This document shows positions 25,510 through 35,003 of a DNA stretch of 64,000 nucleotides, in pieces. This stretch comes from Tetragonia tetragonoides (lineage: Eukaryota > Streptophyta > Magnoliopsida > Caryophyllales > Aizoaceae). Location: contig CM076149.1 of assembly GCA_038025085.1 (NCBI GenBank), forward strand, positions 31,747,501 to 31,811,500. The letters run 5' to 3'. Positions within the stretch are counted from its first letter, which is position 1; every line of letters starts with the position of its first letter. Made by a program: the position numbers and the translations under genes. Under the pieces are notes generated by a model. The model made no database searches, was not told the DNA's origin, and saw nothing but the letters and a program-made list of their open reading frames with translations.

Positions 25510-25690
25510 TTCGCCTCTGAATCGGCCCAGCGGCCCGGTTCAGGGCTGCCCAGGCTCAGCGGCCCCTCTCGTGGCCTTCGCACAGCCATTTGAGCCGCTG
25601 AGCGGGCCTGTAAAGGCCGCCCAGCGCTCAGCGACCCTGCGCATGGCCGCCGAACCGATTTTTTTGTTCGCCCCTCTCGGGGCGGGCCCA
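25510..25690 (-). promoter_or_regulatory. GC-rich CAGCGGCC array upstream of antisense gene 2 (element A)
   Basis: CCCAGCGGCCCGG, CTCAGCGGCCCCT, GAGCCGCTGAGCGGG and CGCCCAGCGCTCAGCG lie about 300-480 bp before the ATG. Same motif type as before gene 1 and in the LTR U3. A GA run (25435-25450) lies between array and gene. Confidence 0.68.
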
Positions 25691-25901
25691 CAAGTTCAAA
25701 TTCCACTCAGAATTGCATTTCTTGACCGTTAGAAGCCTGGGAGATTTGAATATATCACCCAAAATGACTCTTTTGCCCCCACAGCTTGGTTTCCTATCCC
25801 AGGGACCCGGAATTATCTATTTTTGCAGGCGCGAGCCTTATATCTAATCTGTTACAGGCACAGACACTTTATTTTTGCAGGCACAATTTTCCTAAACACA
25901 A
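25691..25901. other. Short spacer before the tandem repeats of element A
   Basis: No gene or strong motif seen apart from TTTTTGCAGGC occurring twice (near 25822 and 25872). Confidence 0.5.
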
Positions 25902-26174
25902 AAGCAGAGCAACATAACGCTCTTTGACATTGAGGCTATTAAAATTAGCGTCACGTTGACACCCTACTGAAGCAGAGCAACATAACGCTCTTTGACGCCG
26001 AGGCTATCAAAATTAGCGTCACGTTGATAACAACTGAAGCAGAGCAACGCAACGCTCTTTGACGGTGAGGCTATCAAAATTAGCGTCACGTTGGCACCCG
26101 CAAAGCAGAGCAACGCAACGCTCTTTGATGACGAAGCTATTGAAATTAGCATCGCGTCAGCCCTCGCAAAGCAG
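25902..26174 (+). repeat. Four tandem 66-68 bp repeats in the 3' region of element A
   Basis: Units start at 25902, 25970, 26037 and 26103, with a truncated fifth at 26169. Core: AAGCAGAGCAACRYAACGCT, then TTTGA, GAGGCTAT and AAATTAGCGTCACGTTG. Tandem repeats in this position are typical of Tat/Ogre elements and can seed satellites. Confidence 0.92.
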
Positions 26175-26302
26175 TTCACCCTGACCAAAGGCGGTCAGGA
26201 GTCTATCCTTTCTTTCTTTCTAACATAAGGCATTTTTTTTAAAAAAAAACATTACAGGCATTTTTAGCAAATACTTTGACCTTCGCTTTTACAAGCTTGG
26301 CC

Positions 26303-26316
26303 AAAGTGGGGGCTTC
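26303..26316 (+). promoter_or_regulatory. Polypurine tract of element A
   Basis: AAAGTGGGGGCTTC abuts the TG of the 3' LTR; the B family has the nearly identical tract (28374-28390 minus; 41512-41525). Confidence 0.88.
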
Positions 26317-27845
26317 TGTAGATACCCTAATCGGTTCTCATCCCTTGACACCGCAACGCCCGATGATGATGGTAATGGATTAACATGGACGTAAGTAGAA
26401 AAGGACATTGCTCGGAAATCTAGACCAAATTCCTTGAAACCTCATTTTTTAAATAGCCCTTGTTATAAGGATTCCAAAGCCTTTGACCTTGCCTCAATCA
26501 GGTTCCCGGATCAAGAGATATCGCGTCTCGAAGATTTGGGTCAAAACCGCTCAATCCCGGCCCCTTGGGTCAGCCCAAGGGCAATTTCATAATTTACAGA
26601 GCACAAAAAGTCAAAAACCATAGTCACGCGCGCGCCGTCAGGCCCGGCGACCTTTGAAGGCTGATCGTCGGCCAACGCATGACAGCGTGGGCCATTAGGC
26701 CAGCCGCCGAGCCTCAGCGGCAGCCGCGGGCCCTGGTTTCCCTCCGTGTAGCCGCTGAACCAGCTTTTTAGCTGGGCCGAGTTTTGGCGCCGGGCTTCTT
26801 GCCCTAAGCCCCTAAATTCGTCCCCTAACTCTATAAATACTCCCTTTCACCCTCTTCAGCAGGAGGTTAGTCAATTCACAATTTTGAGATCATTGAGAGC
26901 ACATATTTCCCCAAATCAAAGAGAATTCAGAAATCTGAAGATCCAAGCAAGCAATACACCTAGCCTAGCACCCAAGATCAAAGAGCAATCCTAATTTTAC
27001 TAGTCCCGTTCGAATAGAACGTCCAGGTTAACCGTCCTGAGGGCCTAACTCTTTATTAAATCTCTTGTTTTATTGTTTATTAATCATGTTCTATTTAGCT
27101 TTTGATTATGGTTGAATAAATTTGCATGTTTTGGGTTTTGTACATAATTATGCATGCTTAGTTAATATAAAGTTAGCATCTTTTTATTAGTTTATGCAAG
27201 TTTGCATCTTTTCGTAGTTTTTGCATGCATATAGTAGCCTCTTAGGTTTATTTTAGCATAAAGTTATTGTCTTTACATCATTAATATTCGTTTGAAGTTA
27301 CTAACGGTTTTGTTGATGTGCATATACAATACTTGGCGCGTTTAGCAAAGTTGGTAGGTTGGAGCGTTAATTTGATGCTTTATATCTTGTTTATGCTTGT
27401 TAATAGTATGCATGTAAATTGGATACAAATTGTGCAAAGTGATAACGTAGGTAATTTGGTTGTTCTTAACCCGCCTAGTAAATTTAGGATCTTAGACGAC
27501 CGGATTTGTATGGAACTATATAGTATAAATAAATACTTGATATGGATAAGCTTAGTAGAGGCCGTTTATACGGGCGATATAGATGAGATTCGTTTTGTTT
27601 ATTTCGTACCTATATCCCCGAACTATATATTTAGTCCCCATGGGCATGAGTCAATTCCCAATAGGAATTGGGGTTCACTTTTAATGCTTTCCAATTGTTT
27701 CCTTAAAAATTGGTGGCGGCTTGTTATTGCAAATTGTTCCGTATAATTAATTTGAATCACATGCAACACATTATTTAAGAACCATTAATTCCAACTAAAA
27801 ATCGATTCGCGCGTTTAGGGCGCCGGAAAGGCGAGGGTTCTTACA
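26317..27845 (+). repeat. 3' LTR of element A
   Basis: TGTAGATACCCTAATCGG to GGGTTCTTACA; pairs with 10665-12179. TATA box at 26832-26839, GC-rich array at 26636-26775. Point differences and small indels separate the two LTRs. Confidence 0.93.
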
Positions 27846-27850
27846 ACTGT
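27846..27850. repeat. Target-site duplication of element A (right), ACTGT
   Basis: Matches 10660-10664; the B2 LTR sequence resumes immediately after. Confidence 0.93.
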
Positions 27851-28373
27851 GTTTTAAACTGAGGGAGATGGGTTGTATTTATAGGCGTTGGGAAGTAGGG
27901 TTGGACGGCTGAAAATGAGCTGAAATCGAATTGGGCTTGAAAAATGAGTCGGGCGAGAAGCAAGGTCAGGGACGCTAGCGGCGCTGGTCAGGGCCGCTAG
28001 TGGCCCTGGGAATTTCGCCAGCGCCTCTAGCGGCTATCAGCTGGATGTCGTCATACAGTCTATTTTTGTTTTCTGAAGGAATTTTAATATTTCGAAATAT
28101 ATGAAAAGACCGTTTTACCCCTGGACGGTAAAAGACGGTTCTACCCCTAAATCGCAACTTGGCAACCGGGAGTCAGAAAGAGGCATGAGACGTGTCGTTG
28201 GAAAGCTCTTGAATGGGGCTTTTGAATGGGAATTGAATAAAGGAGTGTTTAGGGGAAAAACCTGAGACCTTATCTTAACTATTTAAGCAAAAATTGCGTT
28301 CAAGTTTATAAATTACTCCTTTCATCATCGGGCTTTTGCGGAGAAATCTAAAGGCGCTTTTTTGTTGTCTACA
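27851..28373 (-). repeat. 3' LTR of B2, proximal part
   Basis: Ends at 28373 with the LTR start (minus TGTAGACAACAAAAAAGCGCC). It has a TATAAATA box on minus (about 27878-27885) and GCTAGCGGC motifs at 27968-28030. One arm of the U3 palindrome is lost (CTGGATGTCGTCAT at 28041-28054 only). Confidence 0.9.
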
Positions 28374-28390
28374 GAAGCCCCCACTTTGAT
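28374..28390 (-). promoter_or_regulatory. Polypurine tract of B2
   Basis: Minus-strand ATCAAAGTGGGGGCTTC directly before the LTR TG. It fixes the strand of B2 and shows that its internal region lies to the right. Confidence 0.88.
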
Positions 28391-28798
28391 CGAGCTTGAG
28401 TAAAAGCGAAGATCAAAGTATTCCGAAGCAACATGCAGGATGCTGATGTGCACTTGGTGTGTGAGAGTGTACTTATGTACGCATATGAAGACAAACATGA
28501 GTTGGAACATGCTCGTAGCGTGCTAAGACTTCATCCCTGTGAACACAAGAGAAAACAAAGGTTATGGTAGTAGGATAGAACACCGCTAGTCGATGGTCTA
28601 AACGTCTGATGGGGGACCTGTATTCAAAGTGAATGAAAAAGTTAGTAATACTTTGAGAATAATCAACGTGGAGTGCTTCGACAAACAGTGACTAAACACC
28701 GCTCGACGGATGTCAAGATTCCGTCCATGTACAAGAAACGAAAAGGTCGACGAGACAGCGCAATGAAAATGACTGCTGTAAAATGGCTAAAACATATG
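28391..28798 (-). other. Non-coding 3' region of B2 next to the polypurine tract
   Basis: No gene. Matches C at 40950-41510 in reverse and, from 28630, the left edge of B1. Confidence 0.7.
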
Positions 28799-29097
28799 AA
28801 CAGTTTAAATGCAATAGCTTAATAAATATTAACTGAAACATATAAGAAATAATGGACAGTATAACTGCAACAGTTTAAGCAATCATTGACTGAAATATAA
28901 TTGGTAACCTCGTAGAAGGACAGTTTAATCGCAATAGCTTAAGCGACCATTAACTAACCCCAAAGTTTGTGACCTCATAGACGGACGGTTTAACCGCAAT
29001 AGCTTAACTGACCATTGACTGACCCCAAAATTTGTGATCTCGAAGAGGGACAGTTTAACCGCAATAGTTTAAGCGATCATTGACTGACCCGAAGTTC
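28799..29097 (-). repeat. Five tandem ~57-65 bp repeats in the 3' region of B2
   Basis: Unit starts near 28799, 28856, 28920, 28985 and 29050 with the same GACAGTTTAACCGCAATAGC core as B1 and C. Confidence 0.9.
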
Positions 29098-29398
29098 GTA
29101 ATATTAAGTTGTTTGGTAAGGCCAATAGATCTTCCGGGCTTTAAAAATAATTTTGGCATTTATGGGCGGTAAGAGTTGTCGCATTGTAGATCTGAGCAAA
29201 ATCAGTATCTGGGACATGCAAAAATGAACGGGTTAGTTCTACCTGAAAATAGTTGGTACCATAAAATGGGTCAACTGTCGAATTTGAATTTGTAGGCCAA
29301 AGAGGGTCGCTCCCGCGCGCTTCGTACTGATATTTGCCGCAAACGAACTGAAGTAATGAACTTTGGACAGGAAAAAGGCCGTGGGTCAGCAAGTTGAC
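29098..29398. other. Spacer between tandem repeats and the promoter of antisense gene 2 (B2)
   Basis: Resembles 480-740 of B1. No gene supported. Confidence 0.55.
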
Positions 29399-29475
29399 CC
29401 ACGTGTGCAGGTCTGCAGGGTCGCTAGCGGCCCAGGCCAGCGCCGCTGGGCCTATGATGAAGGCCGCTAGCGCCG
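29399..29475 (+). promoter_or_regulatory. GC-rich GCTAGCGGC array upstream of antisense gene 2 (B2)
   Basis: GGGTCGCTAGCGGCCCAGG and GGCCGCTAGCGCCGCTGGG lie about 300 bp before the ATG. The same motif occurs in the B-family LTR U3 and before antisense gene 1. Confidence 0.7.
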
Positions 29476-29607
29476 CTGGGCTTGAGCCGAATAAAAGTGC
29501 TTCAACGCTTTTTTTTTTCCGCGTGCCATTCTTCTTCTTCGACGAGCTTATTGTCGAGAGCATTGTCGAAAGCTTCCTCCATTGTTGAGTGTTGCACTTT
29601 GATTGAG

Positions 29608-29733
29608 GTAAGTCGATTCTTAACGAAATTTTTCGGTTTTTGTCTTGAACTTGCTTATTTTTCTGGCTAGTTGCTAAATTTTGGGTTGCATTGTTGAATG
29701 GGTGCTTGTTTTTTGCGAATCTTAAACTTTTAG
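29608..29733 (+). other. Possible 5' UTR intron of antisense gene 2 (B2)
   Basis: Strong donor GAG|GTAAGTCG and T-rich acceptor TTTTAG|GTTCCC, 40 bp before the ATG. It is only suggested by splice-site quality. Confidence 0.4.
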
Positions 29734-29772
29734 GTTCCCACTTGTAGAGAGAGAAAATTTTGTTTTACTACC

Positions 29773-30008
29773 ATGGCTACCCCGGATAAAGGAAAACGTC
29801 CCATGGGTGAGGAGGAGTATGAGCGGAACTTTTTCCGCACTGAGCTTCCTTCCACTAGTGCACCTCCGACTAGTCACGGGGATGGAGCTCGACTGTATCA
29901 GCATTCCTTCATGCGGCTAGACTGGCGCCCGACTGGGGTTTGGAACCATAGTGTTCTACTACCGGATAGGCAGAGTCATCTGTCTAACTTGGAGCTGGTA
30001 TGTTTTCC

Positions 30009-30054
<46 letters not shown>

Positions 30055-32563
30055 GTTCAGTATATTTGAACTGAAAATTGGAACTGTTAGTGCTTTGGCA
30101 CACGAACAAATTGGGACTTGTACTGGATTGGGGGTCAGCTGTATATAATTTGTGTAGAATTATTTTAGCTGTATCTGTAGTATATGGGGTGTTGAGGAAA
30201 ATTTGTTTGTTGGCTAGGGTGTTGAAGTTTTGTTACAGGCTCATGAGGCTACCTCCCATTGGGCTATGATGCTGGAGACTTTTTCAGTGGGAGCTAGGAA
30301 CTTGGTATTGGGCTCGGGTCTTGACCATTTCTTGACTGTTATCCCTGCTTGCCACTCTGGGGATTCTAGGATCATTGCTAGCAGGGGGATATTGGAGAGG
30401 TTTTGGGATTCCACGAACACTTTCCACACGCCTGTAGGAGAGATGTTCCCCACCCCTTATCAGTTTGCTGCACTAACGGGGCTATCCTTTAGAGGGTGTT
30501 GTATTCGGAATGACGCGAGTCACTGGTGATGGAGTAACGAGCTTCTTGACCTCTACGAGCTGGTGTCTGTCCATTTCGATAAGGATCGGGTCTCTTTGGT
30601 GCGGTTGTGGGGGGCTTTGGCTGAGCAGGGGCTTAGTGAGGAGCAGAGAGCCCGTATTTTCCTAGCTTGCTTGTTGGGGTCGACCACCTTTGCTCAAAAG
30701 AAGACCGTATGTCAAGTCGGTTTTCTGACATGTTTAGAGGATTTGACCAAGGTCCATGAGTACAACTTCGGTGCTTCTACTTATGCTACCTTGGTTAGAT
30801 GGTATTGTCGGGCTTGTAGGCCTAAGCAGACGAGTGACAGGGCGTTTATCTCAAGCCCATGGAGGATACTAGAGGTAGGCTCACATACTTCACTTTTTTT
30901 TTTGCCTAAGCTTTTGAATGTGGAAATCATCCTTTTTGTTTGCTTGTATGTCAGCTATGGTTCTTTGAGTACTTTTCGGCTTTCGGTCCTCACCGTCCTG
31001 GTTTGAGGATGTTCTCATTAGGTTCACGGTAGACTGGTAGGGATAACCACTCGCTTACCTCTTTGGAGATTTTTCTGGCCATCTTTGAGAGCCATGACGC
31101 ATCTATGGTATGTTGTTGTTGACTTGTGCATTTCTTTGGTTCATTTGGTGTGAATGAACTTTTGAACTGGCAACCTGCAGGTGTCATGGTCCGCTTTTGA
31201 TGGTATTCCTGGGGTTCCGCCCAATATTAGCCTGGAGTCTATTAGAGTATCTTGCTTGCGGGTGGTCATGGAGGGGCCGTTTGGATTTATATGGTACTTA
31301 GGTGACCGTTTGACCAGACTGGTTTATCCTACTTTGGGTAGCCATCTGGTTGCGGAGGATCCTCCCTTGAACATGTTCTATCTGCGCGGTCTGAGTGTGC
31401 GGGACTTGGGGTTCATGGCTCTTGCTATGGCGGCCACGAAGTTTATTATGCCGGAGGTTACTGGCTTGGACCGCACGGCCGTGTACCTGACTTATTGCTT
31501 GGACCGTCTGATGTCGTAACTCACTTTGGAGGTAAGAAGTTTATCTACATCCCTTTTTTTATGTGTGTGATATACTAACTTCTTGTATCTCCAGGCGGAT
31601 CGTCGGGCTCCTCAGGGTCCCAGGAGGTCCCATTTTAAAGTTCCTTGGGGCCAGTCCCCAAGCGTGACCTTGCCGACCAATGAGGTAAGGTACATTGGGG
31701 AGAGTGGGGGACGCATAGTAGAGGAGTTCCCTTTCCATATGGCTGACAGAGAGGCTGTGGAGGGCTTGCCCTTGCCTGATGGTTGTACGGGGATAAGCTC
31801 CTTTTTTTTTTTTTTTTTCTTTCTTGTGTTTATGCTTGCTTTTGAGTGCTGACTCTATCTTTTGTGTTTTTTTTTTTGTAGCTTAACCGGGAGAAGACCT
31901 CTCAGATCTTCAAGCTCATTCACCTTTTGAAGAAAGGCTATGGCCGGGTGATGGGCAAGGGTAAGAGTTCTCGGTCTCGGACCGTTGATGTGAGTGGACT
32001 TTTATCCTTTGTTTAGCTAAGTGAAGTGCTTAACTTAACATCTCGATCTTGATTGTTTGCAGATGTCCCAGTCTTCGTTTTCGGTGGGACCTCGACATTC
32101 TTTAGCTGCGAGGGCCTCTTCGGCGAGCAGACCGTCTGTTGCTCGTTCACCTCCCGTAGTTGTGACCAGGCCTCCTGTTGATGAGGCGCCCGGACCTTCT
32201 GTACCGTATATTCCTGAGATGTTCTTTCCCGCAGGTTTCCAGCCTTCTCTTGATAGTAGGCCTGTTGTTACGCCCTCAGCTGGAGGTTGGACGAATCCCC
32301 CTGGATGGGATGTGCCTCATACTGGGCCCTCGTATCAGCATGTGGCTATGGATTTCGTCAGTCAGGCCACAAAGGGCTTTTTCGCCGCGGGATTTCCGGC
32401 AGGTACCCCTATGCGCACACCGGCATATGGTAGGCGGGACATGAGGCCCGACAACAGCAGACCCATTTATAGTTCTTCTCTCCATTATTGGACTGGGAAC
32501 TATGGTCAGGGGCCGTCCATTGATGATGAGGCTGACAGCAACGGTGATGACGACTCTGGTTGA
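29773..32563 (+). pseudogene. Antisense gene 2 of B2: plant mobile domain (PMD) gene in seven exons
   Basis: Exons: 29773-29997, 30239-30874, 30955-31107, 31181-31531, 31595-31792, 31882-31989 and 32063-32563; all lengths are multiples of three and all introns phase 0. Exon 2 has the PMD signature RFWDSTNTFHTPVGEM and TPYQFAALTGLS. Exon 3 starts LWFFEYFSAFGP, exon 4 has FGFIWYLGDRL, exon 6 LNREKTSQIFKLIHLLKK, and exon 7 a Ser/Pro/Gly-rich and acidic tail. Stops lie at 30527 (TGA), 31030 (TAG) and 31517 (TAA). The fifth intron donor reads GGG|ATAAGC, a G-to-A change of position +1. The strand is opposite to gag-pol of B2. The copy in A (22454-25205) matches exon by exon. The role is unknown; it is a captured PMD gene now inactive. 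Confidence 0.87.
30012..30053 (+). repeat. Run of 42 T in intron 1 of antisense gene 2 (B2)
   Basis: Pure T homopolymer inside the first intron; the length may be uncertain in the assembly. Confidence 0.85.
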
Positions 32564-32934
32564 GCAGTGTTGGATCTCCTTGTAGATATTGATCTTGAGA
32601 TTTTGAACTCTTGTTTTTATGTATTTTTATGATATGTATGATATGACGACTCGATTATGCCCGTCTGATCTCTAAATATGCAATGTGTTATGCGGTAAAG
32701 AGTAGGCCACAAGTTAGGGAACAAAATAAAGAAAAAGGTAAAAATTGCAAGAAAAAAGCAAAAATTACACATATTACACCCCACTAAAAAAATGGAAAAA
32801 TAATTAAAAAAAAAGAAAACCTAAAAAAGATAAAACTAGGAGTGTCTTGGGCTTTTGTAATTCACCGCGCGTATCAAAACTAGGCTTAGATCGAGCGGAC
32901 TGGATCAATGGGGCGGGCTGGAGCAAGAGGAAAA
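32564..32934. other. Spacer between antisense genes of B2
   Basis: AT-rich with A runs; no supportable gene. Confidence 0.6.
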
Positions 32935-33020
32935 ATTGGACCAGGCCAGGGTCGCTAGCGGCGCTGGGCTGCAGGGTGAGGCCGCTAGCGGTCCTGACCA
33001 AAGCCGTTGACGGCTCTGTT
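32935..33020 (+). promoter_or_regulatory. GC-rich GCTAGCGGC array upstream of antisense gene 1 (B2)
   Basis: GGGTCGCTAGCGGCGCTGGG, GGCCGCTAGCGGTCCTG and GCCGTTGACGGCTCTG, 50-140 bp before the TATA box. Same motif as in the B LTR U3. Confidence 0.72.
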
Positions 33021-33071
33021 TTGGGTTTTTTTTTTTGTGGATTTCTGTCTTTTTTGGCCCGCGTTTTTGCC

Positions 33072-33079
33072 TATAAATA
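33072..33079 (+). promoter_or_regulatory. TATA box of antisense gene 1 (B2)
   Basis: TATAAATA, 70 bp upstream of the ATG at 33149, in a GC-array/TATA/ATG order equal to that in element A. Confidence 0.7.
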
Positions 33080-33148
33080 GGATTTACGGGATACTTGATG
33101 TTGTATCACTTTTTAAACTTCTCTCTCAAGTTTTCCAAAGCTTCTACC

Positions 33149-34310
33149 ATGGTGAAATATTTTGAAAACTTGTTCGATGCCTGGTGCAAAAATCTGACCA
33201 TAGAAGACAAACTAGAATTGGCCCCGTTCCATGTCTCTACCCTGCTGCTGACTTTAAGACCAACCAAAATATTGTGGCCCTTTCTTCGATCTGCTTTGAA
33301 TTATTGGGACCCCGATTTGCATGTTTTCCGTTTTGGTAACTCTGAATTATGCCCTTTTGTTGAAGAATTTGCTGCAATCACTAATATGCCTTATGTTCTT
33401 CCCCCAGCTGTGCCTTATTTGAGAGATGGTTTTAGGGACCAGTACAATAAATCCTTGGGTTTGTCATCTGCAGAAGCCAAAAGCATGATTCTTGGTGTGG
33501 ATGTGGACTTGGTCCAACTCTGTGAAAAGTTTGCTATTTCTTCTGAAAAGGATGCAATATTCACTCGTTGTCGACAACAGGCTTTTGTACTTTGCCTGTT
33601 AAATCGCCTATTGTTTGCTAATGCTGAATCACCGAACTTGGGTAGAGCCTCGTTGCTGCTAGTGGTTAATCAAATGGTTTAAGGGCATTCTCCTTTGCAT
33701 ATGGTTGTAGGGGAAACTATTATTGGGCTCGACAGGTTGAAAATCTCTCCTCATGAAGGTTTTTCTGGCAGCCCCCTGCTGCTTCAAATTTGGTTATGTG
33801 AGCATCTGAGGCTAATAGAGTCACTAGAGCAGATGATATCTCGTGTTCCTCGAGCTTGGTCAAAGAAAATCTATACTGCCGCTAGCTTCTTGGTTAGGAA
33901 AAGGCTATATTCTGAAAAGTACATTGCTGAATCGGATTCCTTTTTACATGCGGGACCTGTTATCTGTTGGCATGTGTCCTGGTGGAGCTTGACCCTTAGT
34001 GGCCTGTGACAATTTGATTCCTCATACTACCATAATGGGTCTGTACAGGACTACTTTCTCCTTCCCCTCTAGGTTCATGAGGCAATACGGGTTGAAGCAG
34101 GTTATCCCTCGTCAGGAGGCTATGAGACCAACTATCGTAGCTTTGACCACTGAATTCGCTGCGAAGTGGGGAAAGTATTGGCATAGCCGGGACCCCTGGG
34201 CTGTACCTCGGGTGATTTCCCCAACTCAAGTTTCTGAGACCTACTTGAACTGGCTCTCCTGCAGTGATGGAGAAGCTAGACGTGCCCTTCGTCATGAGGA
34301 GTGGGACTAA
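33149..34310 (+). pseudogene. Antisense gene 1 of B2: DUF7745-like protein, intronless
   Basis: MVKYFENLFDAW, NYWDPDLHVFRFGNSELCP, VEEFAAITNMPYV and AFVLCLLNRLLF align with gene 1 of element A. TAA at 33680-33682, then the frame continues (MVVGETIIGLDRL, SPLLLQIWLCEHLRL) to a frameshift near 34000 and on through FMRQYGLKQVIPRQE to RHEEWD. SPLLLQ and IWL are contiguous, so the intron of A is precisely absent. The domain is known as DUF7745 as far as I recall; function unknown. The strand is opposite to gag-pol. Stop and frameshift show it is inactive. Confidence 0.82.
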
Positions 34311-34572
34311 CTAAAGCCTAAGTATGACTCAAAAACAGGAAGTAAGAAAAGAAAGGAAGAGCCTCAAGTGGGAGGCTATTACGTACTGAAAAGAGGCAAG
34401 CCCCAGCTCAAGGAAGCGATCACATGTCGTCCTCAAGCCAGGGTCCTTCAAAGAAGAACTCTTCAACGAAGCCTTCTAAAGGGAAGAAGGATTAAAGTAG
34501 TTTTCTAGGAAAGCAAGTCTAGTTTTGAAAAATAATAATAAGAATTTGTTTAGCTTAAACCCTCGTAGTTGC

Positions 34573-34769
<197 letters not shown>

Positions 34770-34884
34770 TGTAACCTTAATAAGTTAAGAACTTTTGCAA
34801 TGTAAGCTTATTCGTTCAGTTTGAATAAAAATTATCTCTTTTGAATGAGTTGAATGGAATTTTGGATTGATTTTGGTCGGGCCC

Positions 34885-34930
34885 CTTAAAAGGGTTACCT
34901 ACGTATCCAGTGTGGAATCAGACCAGCGTA
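34885..34930 (-). other. Conserved post-pol motif of B2
   Basis: On the minus strand, CTGATTCCACACTGGATACG continuing TAGGTAACC and GGGGCCCGACC, about 75-120 bp after the pol stop, as in element A at 19810-19862. Confidence 0.75.
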
Positions 34931-35003
34931 GTTCGTTCAATTTGTGTACGCCTCTTTTTATTTAAATTTTCGTATAACATTTTTTTTTTAAATCCTTTTT
35001 TTT

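Larger units (their letters stand above)
10665..27845 (+). mobile_element. Element A: complete 17.2-kb Ty3/gypsy Tat/Ogre-like retrotransposon with antisense DUF7745-like and PMD genes
   Basis: Both LTRs (1515 and 1529 bp), a tRNA-Arg-like primer-binding site, gag, protease, RT, RNase H, archaeal RNase H and integrase on plus, then two antisense genes, 66-68 bp tandem repeats and a polypurine tract. The 5-bp TSD ACTGT is perfect. The LTRs differ (about seven mismatches in the first 145 bases), so the insertion is not very recent. Every protein gene is broken. Confidence 0.93.

Noticed and set aside
29773..34310. Ordinary host PMD and DUF7745 genes at this locus
   Set aside because: They are inside a TSD-bounded retroelement and the same pair sits at the same place in element A.
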